NCBI RefSeq assembly: GCF_030035675.1
Contig: NC_084493.1
Span: forward strand, 23,599,822 to 23,663,821
DNA from: Rhineura floridana
Lineage: Eukaryota > Chordata > Lepidosauria > Squamata > Rhineuridae
Direction of reading: 5' to 3'
Length of the DNA stretch: 64,000 nt
Position numbers and translations under genes: made by a program. The notes below the pieces were generated by a model. It saw only the letters and a list, made by a program, of their open reading frames with translations, made no database searches and was not told the DNA's origin. Within the stretch, counting starts at the first letter, position 1. Each line of letters begins with the position of its first letter. This document shows positions 42,769 to 52,754 of the stretch, piece after piece.

Positions 42769-45700
42769 CTTTCGTTCCTGTCTTGGAACATTATGGGCTG
42801 GAACAACAAATCCCCGGATGCAGACCTGGATTCTTTTCTTCACGACTTCATGATAGTATGTTTACAAGAGACATGGCTGACCCAAGGCAATCCTTTGTGT
42901 ATCCACGGTTTTAGAACCTTCTCCTCCCCAGCTACCAGGACTAACACCAAAGGCCACGGCAGTGGGGGCCTCAGTATTTCCGTCTCTGTTGACTTTCCAA
43001 TCGAGATTTACCCAATTGAGCTAACAGGCGCCCAATACCTCATGGCAGTGAGACTAGAGGGGCCCTATACTGGGTCACTTATTATTGTTAACATCTATCT
43101 CCCACCGAGTCTAGCTAAGTCTAGGAGCCCCGGTAATGTTTGGGACCTTCTTGCCGACGCTTTATCACAGTTAGAACAACAATTCCCCCATGCCAACCTG
43201 ATCCTGTGTGGCGACTTTAAAGCCAGACTGGGGAGCGCCAGGTCGGAGCCCGGGGCCTCTACAAATCATGGCCCCAGTCCCCACCCGGCATGGAATGACA
43301 GAGTCTCCCTTGATCTAATAACCAATAAGCAAGGCTACAGGCTATTAGACCTTTCACTCTTGTACAATCTTGAATGTCTGCACGGCTCCCCCGTAGATGC
43401 ATCCAAAGGGGCGTATACACACTTAACCAGTAGGGGCGCTAGTGTTATAGATTATATCTTTATAGACAAGGCGCTTTACCCGCAAGTCTCAATTTTTGAT
43501 TTGATAAACAGGGCTGACAGTGATCATTTCCCCTTTTTAATGCTTTTAAAGCTCCAGCACCCCGTTTCCTCTGTTGCTCACACGAGTTTAGAGGGAACGC
43601 TAGTATCAGAACAGAGAGTCCGTTGGTCCACTTCTGTGCAGTCCTCCATCTCTAGCCTTTTGCCTTCTAATCTCCCTCTCTCCATTAATAGTGCTTTGGC
43701 AGACCCAGCACTAGATGCACTGGAGCTGTACCAGTCTATCACATCCTTTTTCAGACCCATGCTGACCCAGAGTAGACAAGCTGTGGCTCTGTGGCGTTCA
43801 AGACCCACTTGGTTTGATCTCGAATGCAAAAGCTCCAGGAAACAGCTTGCAAATTACGCACAACGCGCGATTAGAGACCCTGATAACTTCGCGCGAGCTC
43901 ATCTAGTGGCACTGCGTGCTTCTTATAAGCTTTTGCTAAAAAAGAAAAAAGCACAGTACACTAGATCTCAGTGGCAGCAACTAGCACAGGCGGCCATAGG
44001 GAAAAACGAGCGCTTGTTCTGGGAAATAGTGGCCAGGGGGATGCGAACGTCAAGACCCCTCAGTCCTAATTTGATCTCGGCTGATCTTTGGCATGCCCAT
44101 TTTACCAAACTTTATGCACCCCCAAATGAAGCCACTATAATTCCCTGCTGCTCTTTGGAGCCCTTTTTACCTGCCTGGCCTCCAATAACTATAGAGCAGG
44201 TTAAAATACTTATATCCACTCTGCGGGACGGCAAGGCACCTGGGGAAGATATGCTGCCTCCCGAACTTTTTAAAAACTTCCCTGCTTGGTAGGCCCCCAT
44301 TCTAGCCCGGCTGTTCACACAACTGAACAACACTGGCATTTTCCCAGAGGGCTGGAAACAGAGTGTCGTTGTCCCTATATACAAGAAAGGGAACAGGCAG
44401 GACCCGAATAACTACCGCCCTATCAGTCTCCTTGACATCGCCGCCAAACTATATGCTAAATTTCTCCTAGTGAAATTGGAAGAGTGGGAGACAGCCAATA
44501 ATGTCATCTTTCCTGAACAAGCGGGTTTCCACAAAGGACAAAGCACGATTGACCATTGCCTAACTCTTTACACTATTGCAAGGCAATGTGTGCTAGGCCC
44601 CACGAAACACCTCTACGCTGCATTTATAGATTTGGCAGCGGCATTTGATTCCATCGACAGATCAATGCTGTGGTCTAAGTTAGCTAGCACAACCATTGAC
44701 AAACGATTTCTATACCTTATTAGGGAATTGTACACAGATAATAAAGCAAGAGTGAGGGTGGGTTACTTGAGTTCGCTTTCAGATCCCATCGCCTCAAATA
44801 GGGGAGTAAAACAGGGATGCTTGTTAGCCCCTTTACTTTTTAATTTTTATCTTAATGATATAGTCACTGAGCTGACCGGGCCAGAATTTCTCCCCCCAGC
44901 AGTTGGGAACAGGAAGGTTTCGGTCCTCCTGTACGCAGACGACATGATCCTGCTTTCTATTACACGCATGGGGTTAAAGAGACTACTTTCAAAATGCAGT
45001 GCCTTTTGCTTAAAGGAAAAATTACAGATAAACCATGCCAAAACTAAAGTCATGGTTTTCGGTAAAAGGCACAGAAATTTTCCTTGGTCTATGGATGGCC
45101 AACGAATCGAGCAATGCCGCTCCTTTAAATACCTAGGCATAATTTTCCAGGATAATCTTGCATGGAAAAAACATATTGACCACACCAAAGTTACTGCTCT
45201 TAGAACATGTGGTGCCATCCTGAGCTTTTACAGGTCCACAGGTGGTAATCTCATCCCCCCAGCACTGAAAATTTATAATAGCAAAGTTTTACCGCAGATC
45301 TTGTACGGCGCCCCGGTTTGGGGCCTGGAGGGTCCCCTTCTACGCAATCTTGAGGTGGTCCAGAACAGCTTTTTAAAAAAAGTTTTGCATTTGCCCATAG
45401 GCACGCTGGCGGCATTGTTGCGAGCTGAGACGGGTACTTCTCCTGTCAGTGCTCATATCCATTGCGCATTGCTCAGTTTTTGGGAGTCAATCCAAAACTC
45501 TCAGTCTAAGCTCATTTTGAAATTATGCGTCGAGCGGGCCTCCAGAGACAAATTCTGGGGTGGAAAAATCCTTGGTATATACCATTTGTACCACATTTCA
45601 CCTCCGGCCTCTGGTATCCATGATAGAACAAGGCTGAAAGAGGCAATTTTTTCCCACTGTCACTGGTTAGATAGGCTAGCAATCAATAACTCCAAACCCT

Positions 45701-46107
45701 TTAGATGGTTTGGGGCTATAAAAAAGGACCACCGAAGGGCAAACTATCTGGCCCATTCCATGTCACCAACGCTTAGACAAGCTTTCACGGCACTCCGGTT
45801 CCAGTCAATGCCGAACGCTGTACTGGAGGGCCGTTATAACCAGACCCCATGGAGCCAGCGATTTTGCATTTGTGGGACCAAGGCAGTTGAGGACCTCCCA
45901 CATTACTTATTAGAATGCCCCCTTTATGCACATCCGAGGTCCAGAATTCTGGGTGAATTTCTAATACGGGGGAGGTCTGTGCAGGATATCATCATCTTCC
46001 TTTTAGCAGACAAAGATTCTGCGGTTACACACAGGGTCACTCTCTTTGCCTGTGCTGCACATAAGATCCGTGCGGCACAGCTGGCTCAATTGTCAAGTAA
46101 TTCATAG
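42766..46107 (+). pseudogene. LINE C ORF2 (endonuclease and RT), one premature stop
   Basis: About 1,112 residues. Endonuclease: SWNIMGW, LQETW, VNIYLPP, CGDFKARLG (Asn to Lys in the usual DFNAR), VIDYIF, DSDHFPF. RT: NNYRPISLLDIAAK, FIDLAAAFDSI (44623-44655), GVKQGCLLAPLLFN, YADD at 44932-44943, GLKRLLSKC. C-terminus: LRFQSMPNAVLEGRYN, then a Cys/His block (FCICGTKAV, HYLLECPLY). No RNase H domain is seen. The only break is TAG 44290-44292, replacing the second Trp of a conserved WW pair (EWWAPLL in A, SWWASML in B). DFKAR may also weaken the endonuclease. No host function. Confidence 0.9.
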
Positions 46108-46231
46108 GGGATAAGTTTTGCCCTGTACACCTCTTGAAATTTACCAAAGAATGTTTTAACTGTAGTTTTATATAATGATCAGCGATTCTGTATGTTGCAA
46201 TAGCCTATGGCTAGGCAATAAAACTGACTGG
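46108..46231 (+). other. LINE C 3' UTR without poly(A)
   Basis: A 124-bp UTR ending GGCTAGGCAATAAAACTGACTGG, directly followed by the target duplication. The AATAAA is 12 bases from the end, as in LINE B. Confidence 0.8.
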
Positions 46232-46256
46232 TATTAGGGGCAACTGCATACAAAAT

Positions 46257-46357
46257 TTCTGAACAGGGTGGTTCATGACAGATGCTCTTGGAGGTCACTG
46301 ATTCATAGGGTGGCCATAAGTCGTAAGTGACTTGAAGGCACATAACAACTACAACAA
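46257..46357 (+). mobile_element. BovB/RTE 3' tail (LINE or Sauria-type SINE tail), 101 bp
   Basis: Flanked by exact GCATACAAAAT copies (46246-46256 and 46358-46368). Contains GAACAGGGTGGTTCATGAC, GATGCTCTTGGAGGTC, CTTGAAGGCACATAACAAC and ACAACAA, matching the BovB end at 58585-58680. Extreme 5' truncation. Whether it came from the LINE or from a SINE with the same tail cannot be decided. Confidence 0.85.
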
Positions 46358-46368
46358 GCATACAAAAT

Positions 46369-46839
46369 CACCACCATGCATTCCTGACAAATTCTAGATC
46401 AAAGATCTGCCCCCACTTCCTAGTTTTGTAACGCTTGTCTAACTTGGCTTAACATGAGAGCATTCTGGATTTGCATAGGGTCTGGTGCGCTTCCAGTTCA
46501 GCTTATTTCCTGACTTGTAATACCTTGGCTTCTATAAATCCCAATTTCCTCAAGACATTGTAAATCCAGTATGCTCCTTTTGATAATTTCCGATGCCTGA
46601 CGTCCCATGTCACCATTGCCAGATCGCTTTAAATCCTCAGTTTGGATTTGTGTGCCCAGCAGGAAAGTGAAATACAAAACAAAAAGCAGCACACCTGGTT
46701 TATATGAAAGCAGTCAAGCCACCCCAGACCAGTCAACTGTTGAGTTTTGCATACTGTATAATTTTGTATACTGCTCAGGATCCAGGGCAAAATGAAAGTC
46801 TTGCTGCAGTCCTGAAGCCACCAACACAGCATTAGTCTT
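46369..46839. other. No recognised feature
   Basis: Non-coding sequence. No gene or element boundary. Confidence 0.35.
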
Positions 46840-47033
46840 GGGGCAGGGCTCAGTGACAGAGCATCTGTTTTGCATGCAGAAGGTCTTAGTTTCAATCCCC
46901 AGCATCTCCAGATAGGGCTGGGAATGTCCCTGCCTGAAATCCTGGAGAGCCACGGCCAGTCAAAGAGGAGAAGACTGTGCTAGATGGACCAGTGGCCTGA
47001 CTCAGTATAAGGCAGCTTCCTATGTTCCTATGT
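46840..47033 (+). mobile_element. tRNA-Ala-derived SINE
   Basis: GGGCTCAGTGACAGAGCATC (A box), TTTGCATGCAGAAGG, AGTTTCAATCCCCAGC (B box), CTAGATGGACCAGTGGCC and AAGGCAGCTTCCTATGTTCC. Confidence 0.85.
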
Positions 47034-47256
47034 TTTGCAAGCCACGAGCAGCCTTCAACAATGTGTGATAGCAGAGGGAGGTGTTGTTATAGAATAGCAG
47101 AGTTGGAAGGGGCCTATAAGGCCATCAAGCCCAACCCCCTGTCTCAATGCAGGAATCCAACTTAAAGCATGCCCCATGGGTGGCTGTTGGAGAGCCCATC
47201 ACCTCCCTAGCTCATTAGTTCCATTGTCGTACTGCTCTAACAGGTAGCCTGTTCGG

Positions 47257-49180
47257 TCAAAATCTGGCTTCCTGTAACTTGTGCCCATTATTCCATGTCC
47301 TGCACTCTGGGACAATCAACAAGAGATGCTGGCCCTCTTCTGGGTGACAACCTTTCAAGTACTTAAAGAGTTCTATCATATCTCCCCTCAGTCTTCTTTT
47401 CTCAAGGCTAAACATGCCCAGTTCTTTCAGTCTCTCCTCAAAGAGCATTGTTTCCAGTCCCCTGATCATCTTTGTTGCCCTCCTCTGAACCCGTTCCAGT
47501 TTGTCTGCGTCCTTCTTGAAGTGTGGAGACCAGAACTGGATGCAGTATTCAAGATGAGGCCTAACCAGTGCTGAATAGAGGGGAACTAGTACTTCACGTG
47601 ATTTGGAAACTATACTTCTGTTAATGCAGCCTAATATAGCATTTGCCTTTTTTGCAGCCACATCACACTGTTGGCTCATATTCAGCTTGTGATCAACGAC
47701 AATTCCAAGATCCTTCTCACATGTCGTACTGCTGAGCCAAGTATCCCTTATCTTATAACTGTGCATTTGGTTTCTTTTTCCTAAGTGTAGAACTTTGCAT
47801 TTATCCCTGTTGAATTTCATTCTGTTGTTTTCAGCCCAATGCTCCAGCCTATTAAGGTCCCTTTGAATTTTGTTTCTGTCTTCCACAGTATTAGCTATGC
47901 ACCCCAACTTTGTATCATCTGCAGATTTGATAAGCATGCTTTGTACCTCCTCATCCAAGTCGTTAATAAAAATGTTAAAGAGCACTGGGCCCAGGACCAA
48001 GCCCTGTGGTACCCCACTCATTACTTCCGCCCAGTTTGAGAAGGAACCATTGATAAGCATTCTTTGAGTACGATTCTGGAGCCAACTGTGGATCCATCTG
48101 ATAGTTGTTTCATCCAGCCCACATTTAGCTATCTTGCTAATCAGAATATCATGGGGCACTTTGTCAAAAGCTTTGCTGAAGTTGAGATATATTATGTCCA
48201 CAGCATTCCCAGTCTACAAGGGAGGTTACCCGATCAAAAAATGAGATGAGATTAGTCTGGCAGGATTTGTTCTTCATAAATCCATGTTGGCTCCTAGTAA
48301 TAACTGCATTGTTCTCAAGGTGCTTACAGATTGACTGCTTTATAATCTACTCCAGAGTTTTTCCAGGGATTGATGTTAGGCTGACTGGTCTGTAGTTCCC
48401 TGGTTCTTCCTTCTTGCCCTTTTTGAAGATAGGGACAACATTAGCTCTCCTCCAGTCATCCGGCACTTCACCAGTCCTCCATGATTTCGCAAAGATAATA
48501 GACAGCGGTTCTGAGAGTTCTTCAGCCAGTTCCTTCAACACTCTAGGATGCAGTTTATCGGGCCCTGGAGATTTGAACTCGTTCAAAGTGATTAGGTATT
48601 CCTTGACCATTTGTCTATCAATCTCAAGCTCCAATCCCACCCCTTCTACTTCACATTTGGCCAGGAGCGTCATAGACCCTTTTTTGGGAGAAGACTGAGC
48701 CAAAGTAGGAATTGAGCGCTTCTGCCTTTTCTTTGTCATTTGTTATCATTTTGCCATCCTCATTGAGTAGCTGTGCCACCATTTCTTTTCTCTGTCTTTT
48801 ACTATGGACATACCTGAAGAAAGCTTTTTTGTTGCTTTTAGCATCCCTCGCTAGCCTCAGCTCATTCTCAGCTTTAGCCTTCCTGACACCATCCCGGCAA
48901 TTCCAGGCTACCTGCCTGTACTCTTCCTTTGTGGCCTGGCCTTCTTTCCACTTCCTGTCAGAGCTTGGAAAAGTTACTTTTTTGAACTACAACTCCCATC
49001 AGCCCCAGCCAGCATTTTCCAAGCTCTGCTTCCTGTATGTGTCCTTTTTTGTTTTCAGGTCATCTCTAAGCTTTTTGTGAAGCCACTTTGGCTTCTTCTG
49101 TTGTTTCCCCTTTTTTTTCCTTGTTGGAATGCACTTTTAGAATTGCCTTTTTTAGAAACTCCCACCCATCTTGCATTTCC
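47257..49180 (-). pseudogene. CR1 ORF2 (RT and C-terminus), broken
   Basis: Read on the minus strand: DGWEFLKKAILKVHSN, YRKWKEGQATKEEYRQVAW, NSYF-type linker, FKSPGPDKLHPRVLKELAEE, PGNYRPVSLTSIPGK, QHGFMKNKSCQTNLISFFD, IIYLNFSKAFDKVPHDIL, SGVPQGLVLGPVLFNIFIND, KSADDTKLGC, then VRPHLEYCIQFWSPHF and RRLRGDMIELFKYLKG. The catalytic box reads SADD where CR1 has FADD. Breaks: a frameshift near 48700, in-frame TAG near 48344, a frameshift near 48215, plus the hAT-type insertion. The endonuclease is missing. Inactive. Confidence 0.85.
48959..49028. mobile_element. 70-bp hAT-type element with perfect 8-bp duplication
   Basis: CAGAGCTTGGAAAAGTTAC to TTTTCCAAGCTCTG, with CTTCCTGT at 48951-48958 and 49029-49036. 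The core AACTACAACTCCCATCAGCC is from the common palindromic family, while the ends are those of the 1,055-bp element at 9803. It interrupts CR1 ORF2. Confidence 0.9.
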
Positions 49181-49677
49181 AGAGCGCTTAATATTTCAAA
49201 AATCTTTAAGCAGTGTGCACTGTATACAATATAAAAACAAGATCCATTCAAACAAAAATACAACCTAAAACCAATAAAACTACAGTATAAAAACATGTAA
49301 AAGCAAATGAAACAGAGATTCCAGGATTCATACCGCTTAAACACCATCCACTCTATGGGTCAAGGAAGCCTGGGCAAAAAGATGTCTTTACAAGACATCT
49401 TGTTACAAAAATTGCATGTGAGCCTGTTGTCTCTGTTTAGCAAGGGACAGCACTTTTATTCTGACAAATTGCTGTGCCTCTTTTTGCCTTTTGGTGATGC
49501 CTGGTTAAACAGGTGCCATCTGTTGGGGATGCTCTAACTCTGGGTTTTCTGGATAGAGCAGGGATTTAGACTAGATGGCTTACAAGATCTCCTCCAGCAC
49601 TGTGGTTCTAGTCCATATTAGTTAACCAGCAATAGCCCTGTCCTTGATTTAAAAGCCATTAGGGTGACTGGTGTTTT
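49181..49677. other. Probable old LINE 3' debris, unresolved
   Basis: CCAGAGCGCTTAATATTTC and ACTGTATACAATATAAAAAC look like the antisense of a LINE or SINE tail. No boundaries are clear. Confidence 0.35.
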
Positions 49678-50040
49678 CATTTGTTTGTTTGTTTGTTTGT
49701 TTGTTATTTGATTTATATCCCGCCCTTCCTCCCAGCAGAAGCCCAGGGCAGCAAACAAAAGCACTAAAAACACTTTAAAACATCATTAAAACAGACTTTA
49801 AAATACATTAAAACAAAATACCTTTAAAAACATTTTTAAAAAGCTTTCAAGATATATTAAAAAAGATTAAAAACATATTGTTTTTTTAAAAAGATTTAGA
49901 AACATATTAAAAAGCAATTCCAACACAGACGCAGACTGGGATAAGGTCTCTGCTTAAAAGGCTTGTTGAAAGAGGAAGGTCTTCAATAGGCACTGAAAAG
50001 ATAACAGAGACGGCGCCTGTCTAATATTTTAGCAGAAGAT
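49678..50040 (-). mobile_element. LINE (L2-like) 3' end with CAAA-type tail, antisense
   Basis: In plus sense: TTTGTTTGTTTGTTTGTTTG, then ATTTATATCCCGCCCTTCC, a long A/T 3' UTR and GGTCTTCAATAGGCAC, whose complement reads IEDLPLSTSLL, like an ORF2 end. The tail GGGCGGGATATAAAT resembles the L2 tail. Confidence 0.55.
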
Positions 50041-50044
50041 ATGC

Positions 50045-50175
50045 CACGGTTCCTCAACCTGATGCCCTCCAGATGTTTTGTACTACAACTCTCATAGTTT
50101 TTTGCCATTGGCTATACTGGCTGGGGCTGATGGGAGTTGTTGTCCAACAACATCTGGGGGCCACAGGATCTCCCT
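50045..50175. mobile_element. hAT-type palindromic element
   Basis: GGTTCCTCAACC, ATGCCCTCCAGATGTTTTG, TGGCTGGGGCTGATGGGAGT and CAACATCTGGGGGCCACAGG. Confidence 0.75.
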
Positions 50176-50184
50176 CTATGACTT

Positions 50185-50225
50185 ACAGGGAAGGGCATAG
50201 CTCAGTGTAAGAGTACATGCTTTCC
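50185..50225 (+). mobile_element. SINE head fragment
   Basis: GGGCATAGCTCAGTGTAAGAG is the A-box end of the tRNA-Ala SINE. It breaks off at the hairpin starting at 50226. Confidence 0.55.
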
Positions 50226-50297
50226 ATGAAAAAATATCTATCATCCTGAGCTATAGACTGAGTAGTCTATAACACAGGATGATGGATATTTTTTCAT
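50226..50297. repeat. 72-bp near-perfect hairpin
   Basis: Arms at 50226-50248 and 50275-50297 are inverted (22 of 23; CTATCATCCTG against CAGGATGATGG). A second inner stem TATAGACT / AGTCTATA with loop GAGT fills the centre. After it, AGTTAATTCACCCTTGT occurs twice as a direct repeat. No family match in this window. Confidence 0.8.
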
Positions 50298-50373
50298 GTT
50301 AATAGTTAATTCACCCTTGTCATGAGTAGTTAATTCACCCTTGTTTATTATAAGGAACGCAACATGAAGATTG

Positions 50374-50508
50374 GTGGAGGGCCATCGCTCGGTGGTAAAG
50401 TTGCTGGTTTACATGCTGAAGGTCCCAGGTTCAATCCCTGACATCTCTGGGTAGGGCTAGAAAACTCCCCTTTCTGAAACCCCAGAAAGCTGCTGCTCTA
50501 GGTCAGCT
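50374..50508 (+). mobile_element. tRNA-Ala-derived SINE, 3'-truncated
   Basis: CATCGCTCGGTGGTAAAG, GCTGAAGGTCCCAGGTTC, AATCCCTGACATCTCTGG and AGCTGCTGCTCTAGGTCAG. Confidence 0.7.
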
Positions 50509-50610
50509 TTCCCCAGCCTGGTGCCCTACAGATGTTGCAGGGCAACAACTTCCAATATCCCTAACCATTGGCCACAATGGGTAGAGGGCAGCAGGCTGGG
50601 GAAGGCTTCA
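50506..50610. mobile_element. hAT-type palindromic element, short
   Basis: It opens CTTTCCCCAGCCTGGTGCC and closes GCAGGCTGGGGAAGG, with TTGGCCACAATGGG between. Confidence 0.6.
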
Positions 50611-50644
50611 CTGGGAAGTGGGGGGGATTGTCCAGCCATATGTT

Positions 50645-51001
50645 ATTCACACTTCAAAATATATGGACCCATCTGTGCTAGACATTTAAAGCAGCATCAG
50701 ACCACTTGAAACAGTCCTGGCTTGCCCCAAAGCATCCTGGGAACTGTAGTTTGTTAAGGTTGCTGAGAGTTCTTAGGTAACCCCTATTCCCCTCACAGAG
50801 CTACAATTCTCAGAGTGGTTTAGCAATCAATCCCTCTTCCTAGGGAACATGGGGAACTGTAGCTCTGTGAGGGGAATAGGGTGTCCTCACAACTCTCAGC
50901 ACCCTTAACAAACTACAGTTCCCAGGAGTCTTTGGTGGGGAATCCATTACTCTTTTAAGTGGTATGATATGGTTTAAAATGTATAGTGTGAATGGGGCCT
51001 C
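50645..51001. mobile_element. Palindromic DNA element, complete copy
   Basis: ATTCACACTTCAAAATATATG at the left and ATGTATAGTGTGAAT at the right. Arms AACTGTAGTTTGTTAAGGTTG and CAACTCTCAGCACCCTTAAC; centre CTACAATTCTCAGAGTGG. Same family as 21833-22085. Confidence 0.8.
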
Positions 51002-51799
51002 TGTCTTTGCAACTGGTCTGTGTGATCTGGAAAGGAATGCACCTACCTCATAGGGGTGCTGCAATGATAAAACTTGTTGAGTTGTGCATGGGGGAGGAAT
51101 TGAAAGTACACATAATGCATACCCCATCCAATTTTGAGGGCTGTGATATTCAGGCAACTACCCCTCGTCTGCTGTCACACCTTGTTCAATACATTGCCTT
51201 CAGCCACGAAAAGTGCGTTATGACTGGGAGCAGCCCTGAGCAACTCACTCTAAAGTTTCGAGCTTGATTTGTAAAATTATAGCCAGATCCCTATAAATAA
51301 GCTCCTCTGTGGGAAAGTACATTGCAGACAAATTTAAAACATGTCATTATCTACTTCGCCTTGCTTAATGAATTCTTCTCTTCCATTTCTTCAGGACGCA
51401 AAGCAGGGAGGGGAGTAGCAAGTCTCACTCAGAGAGACGATGGGGCAAAATGCAACAGAGAAGATTTAGTTTTCACATTCAAATGGTTACAGAGTGAGAG
51501 CTGGAGATGGCAAGGGGGGATAATGGGAAGGGATGCTAATCAAAGCACTTTGGGCATGTTTATCCTGGGGGAAATGCTGCAAATCCAGATGTGAGGCTCA
51601 TTCTTGGTAAGTAAGAGATCTGGCTTGTCTCCCCAGTTGATTTAGAAATTGCAGCTCAAGTTGGACGCACCCAAACTCCTTTGCTTAGCATTCACAGCTG
51701 CCACAGAAAGTACTCCTGCAGCCTAGTAAGTGGAAAGAGGTCCACCTTGTTTCAAGCTTGCCATCTAGTGGCGTATCCCTGAAACCGCACCGAAATAAA
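51002..51799. other. Low-copy non-coding stretch
   Basis: No repeat match within the window for most of 51250-51660. TTCTTCTCTTCCATTTCTTCAG at 51370-51393 resembles a splice acceptor, but the downstream frame gives no recognisable protein. Confidence 0.25.
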
Positions 51800-51985
51800 G
51801 CAATACTGTTAAGTGTGTGTAAAGATGAATATATGAGTGAAAATAACATACAAAAATGCATTGTGTGTTGAGAAATGGCTTGCAAAAAGGTCTACATACA
51901 GGTGAGGAAGGTCACCCACCTGTCCATCACCTGACATCATGATGACAAAATTGGTCCACCGAGTTGGGGAAAGAAAGATCAGGCC
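51800..51985 (+). mobile_element. Family M fragment followed by hAT-type body fragment
   Basis: GAATATATGAGTGAAAATAA and GAGAAATGGCTTGCAAAAAG (family M), then GTCACCCACCTGTCCATCACC and GGGGAAAGAAAGATC, related to 32905-33040. Confidence 0.55.
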
Positions 51986-51997
51986 TCAGGTAGGGAT

Positions 51998-52345
51998 GAG
52001 ATGTGTTGGCCAGTGCTGGTTCAAAAGCATACCATCAACCTAACAAGCCAGTATCAATGGGAGTTCATTCTTTGTTCACCAGCCATGGACTTTTACCGAT
52101 CTTTTTTTTTTATCGCATACCAAAAGAAATTTGGTATTAACATTGATATTTTTAAGGAAATATCTATCATTTTAAAGGAAATATCAATAAATGAAAGCAA
52201 ATATTGATAAAATTATTTTTCTTAATGTCAATATTTTAGAGGCAATTTTTTTAAAAAAAGGTTTTTGAAATAGCCACGGTAAATCACTACATAAAAATCT
52301 GATCCTCAGCAACAGAAAATAAGTGCATTAGTTAAAATTTGGTAC
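51998..52345 (+). repeat. Left arm of a long inverted pair
   Basis: Begins TTGGCCAGTGCTGGTTC. Contains AACAAGCCAGTATCAATG, AAAGGAAATATCAATAAATG, GAAATAGCCACGG and AATTTGGTACCAAATTTG. The reverse complement of 53283-53603 follows it along its whole length. Confidence 0.75.
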
Positions 52346-52578
52346 CAAATTTGAACTGTGACCACAGGGCCGAAAAGGTTCCCTCCACACACACACACAC
52401 CAGCCTAGATGGATCATTGGTCTCACTTTGCAGGAGGCTGCTTCCTCCCTCATTGCTCATGGAAACACCAGCTGATTAACAGTAAAAGGCTGCAGTCAGA
52501 GGGAGGGAGACTAATGAAGTTCTATTAGTGATTGGATTCAATTTAGCTCCCAGGGAGGGAGTACAAGAGCCCGGGGGC

Positions 52579-52754
52579 CAGTTGCGCCTGGTGACTCCAT
52601 GTCAGTGGGGCAGTAGAATCCGCTCTGGGTATTAGTCTGAACTTTCAAGGAGTTTCCAAGATGATGAAGCACCTTGGACAACTCCTTGAAAGTTTGGACT
52701 AAAACCCAAAGTGGATTCCACTGCCCCACTACATGGAGCCACCAACCGCCACTG
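52579..52754. mobile_element. CAGTGGTGG-type palindromic element
   Basis: CAGTTGCGCCTGGTGACTCC to GGAGCCACCAACCGCCACTG. The centre GAACTTTCAAGGAGT pairs with ACTCCTTGAAAGTT. Lies between the two arms of the inverted pair. Confidence 0.75.

Larger units (their letters stand above)
41331..46231 (+). mobile_element. LINE C (I/Vingi-like), near-intact, with 12-bp target duplication
   Basis: 4.9 kb between perfect copies of TATTAGGGGCAA (41319-41330 and 46232-46243). ORF1 and ORF2 are open in one frame apart from the junction TGA and one TAG (44290-44292). The 5' end falls inside the basic part of ORF1, just before MNFKKLF, so the copy is 5'-truncated by about 1-1.5 kb compared with LINE A. The 3' end is GCAATAAAACTGACTGG with no poly(A). 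It sits in family M or related sequence. It is the youngest and best copy of the A/B/C group here. Confidence 0.9.
47088..49180 (-). mobile_element. CR1 LINE, 5'-truncated, antisense
   Basis: A CR1 of about 2.1 kb. The 3' UTR (47088-47260) starts ATAGAATAGCAGAGTTGG in plus sense, a different subfamily from the CR1 ends at 29-31 kb. ORF2 fills 47257-49180 and is split by a 70-bp hAT-type element. There is no poly(A), as usual for CR1. Confidence 0.85.

Noticed and set aside
51370-51420. Splice acceptor and exon start
   Set aside because: A pyrimidine tract and AG alone are weak. The downstream frame gives no recognisable protein and no donor was found.
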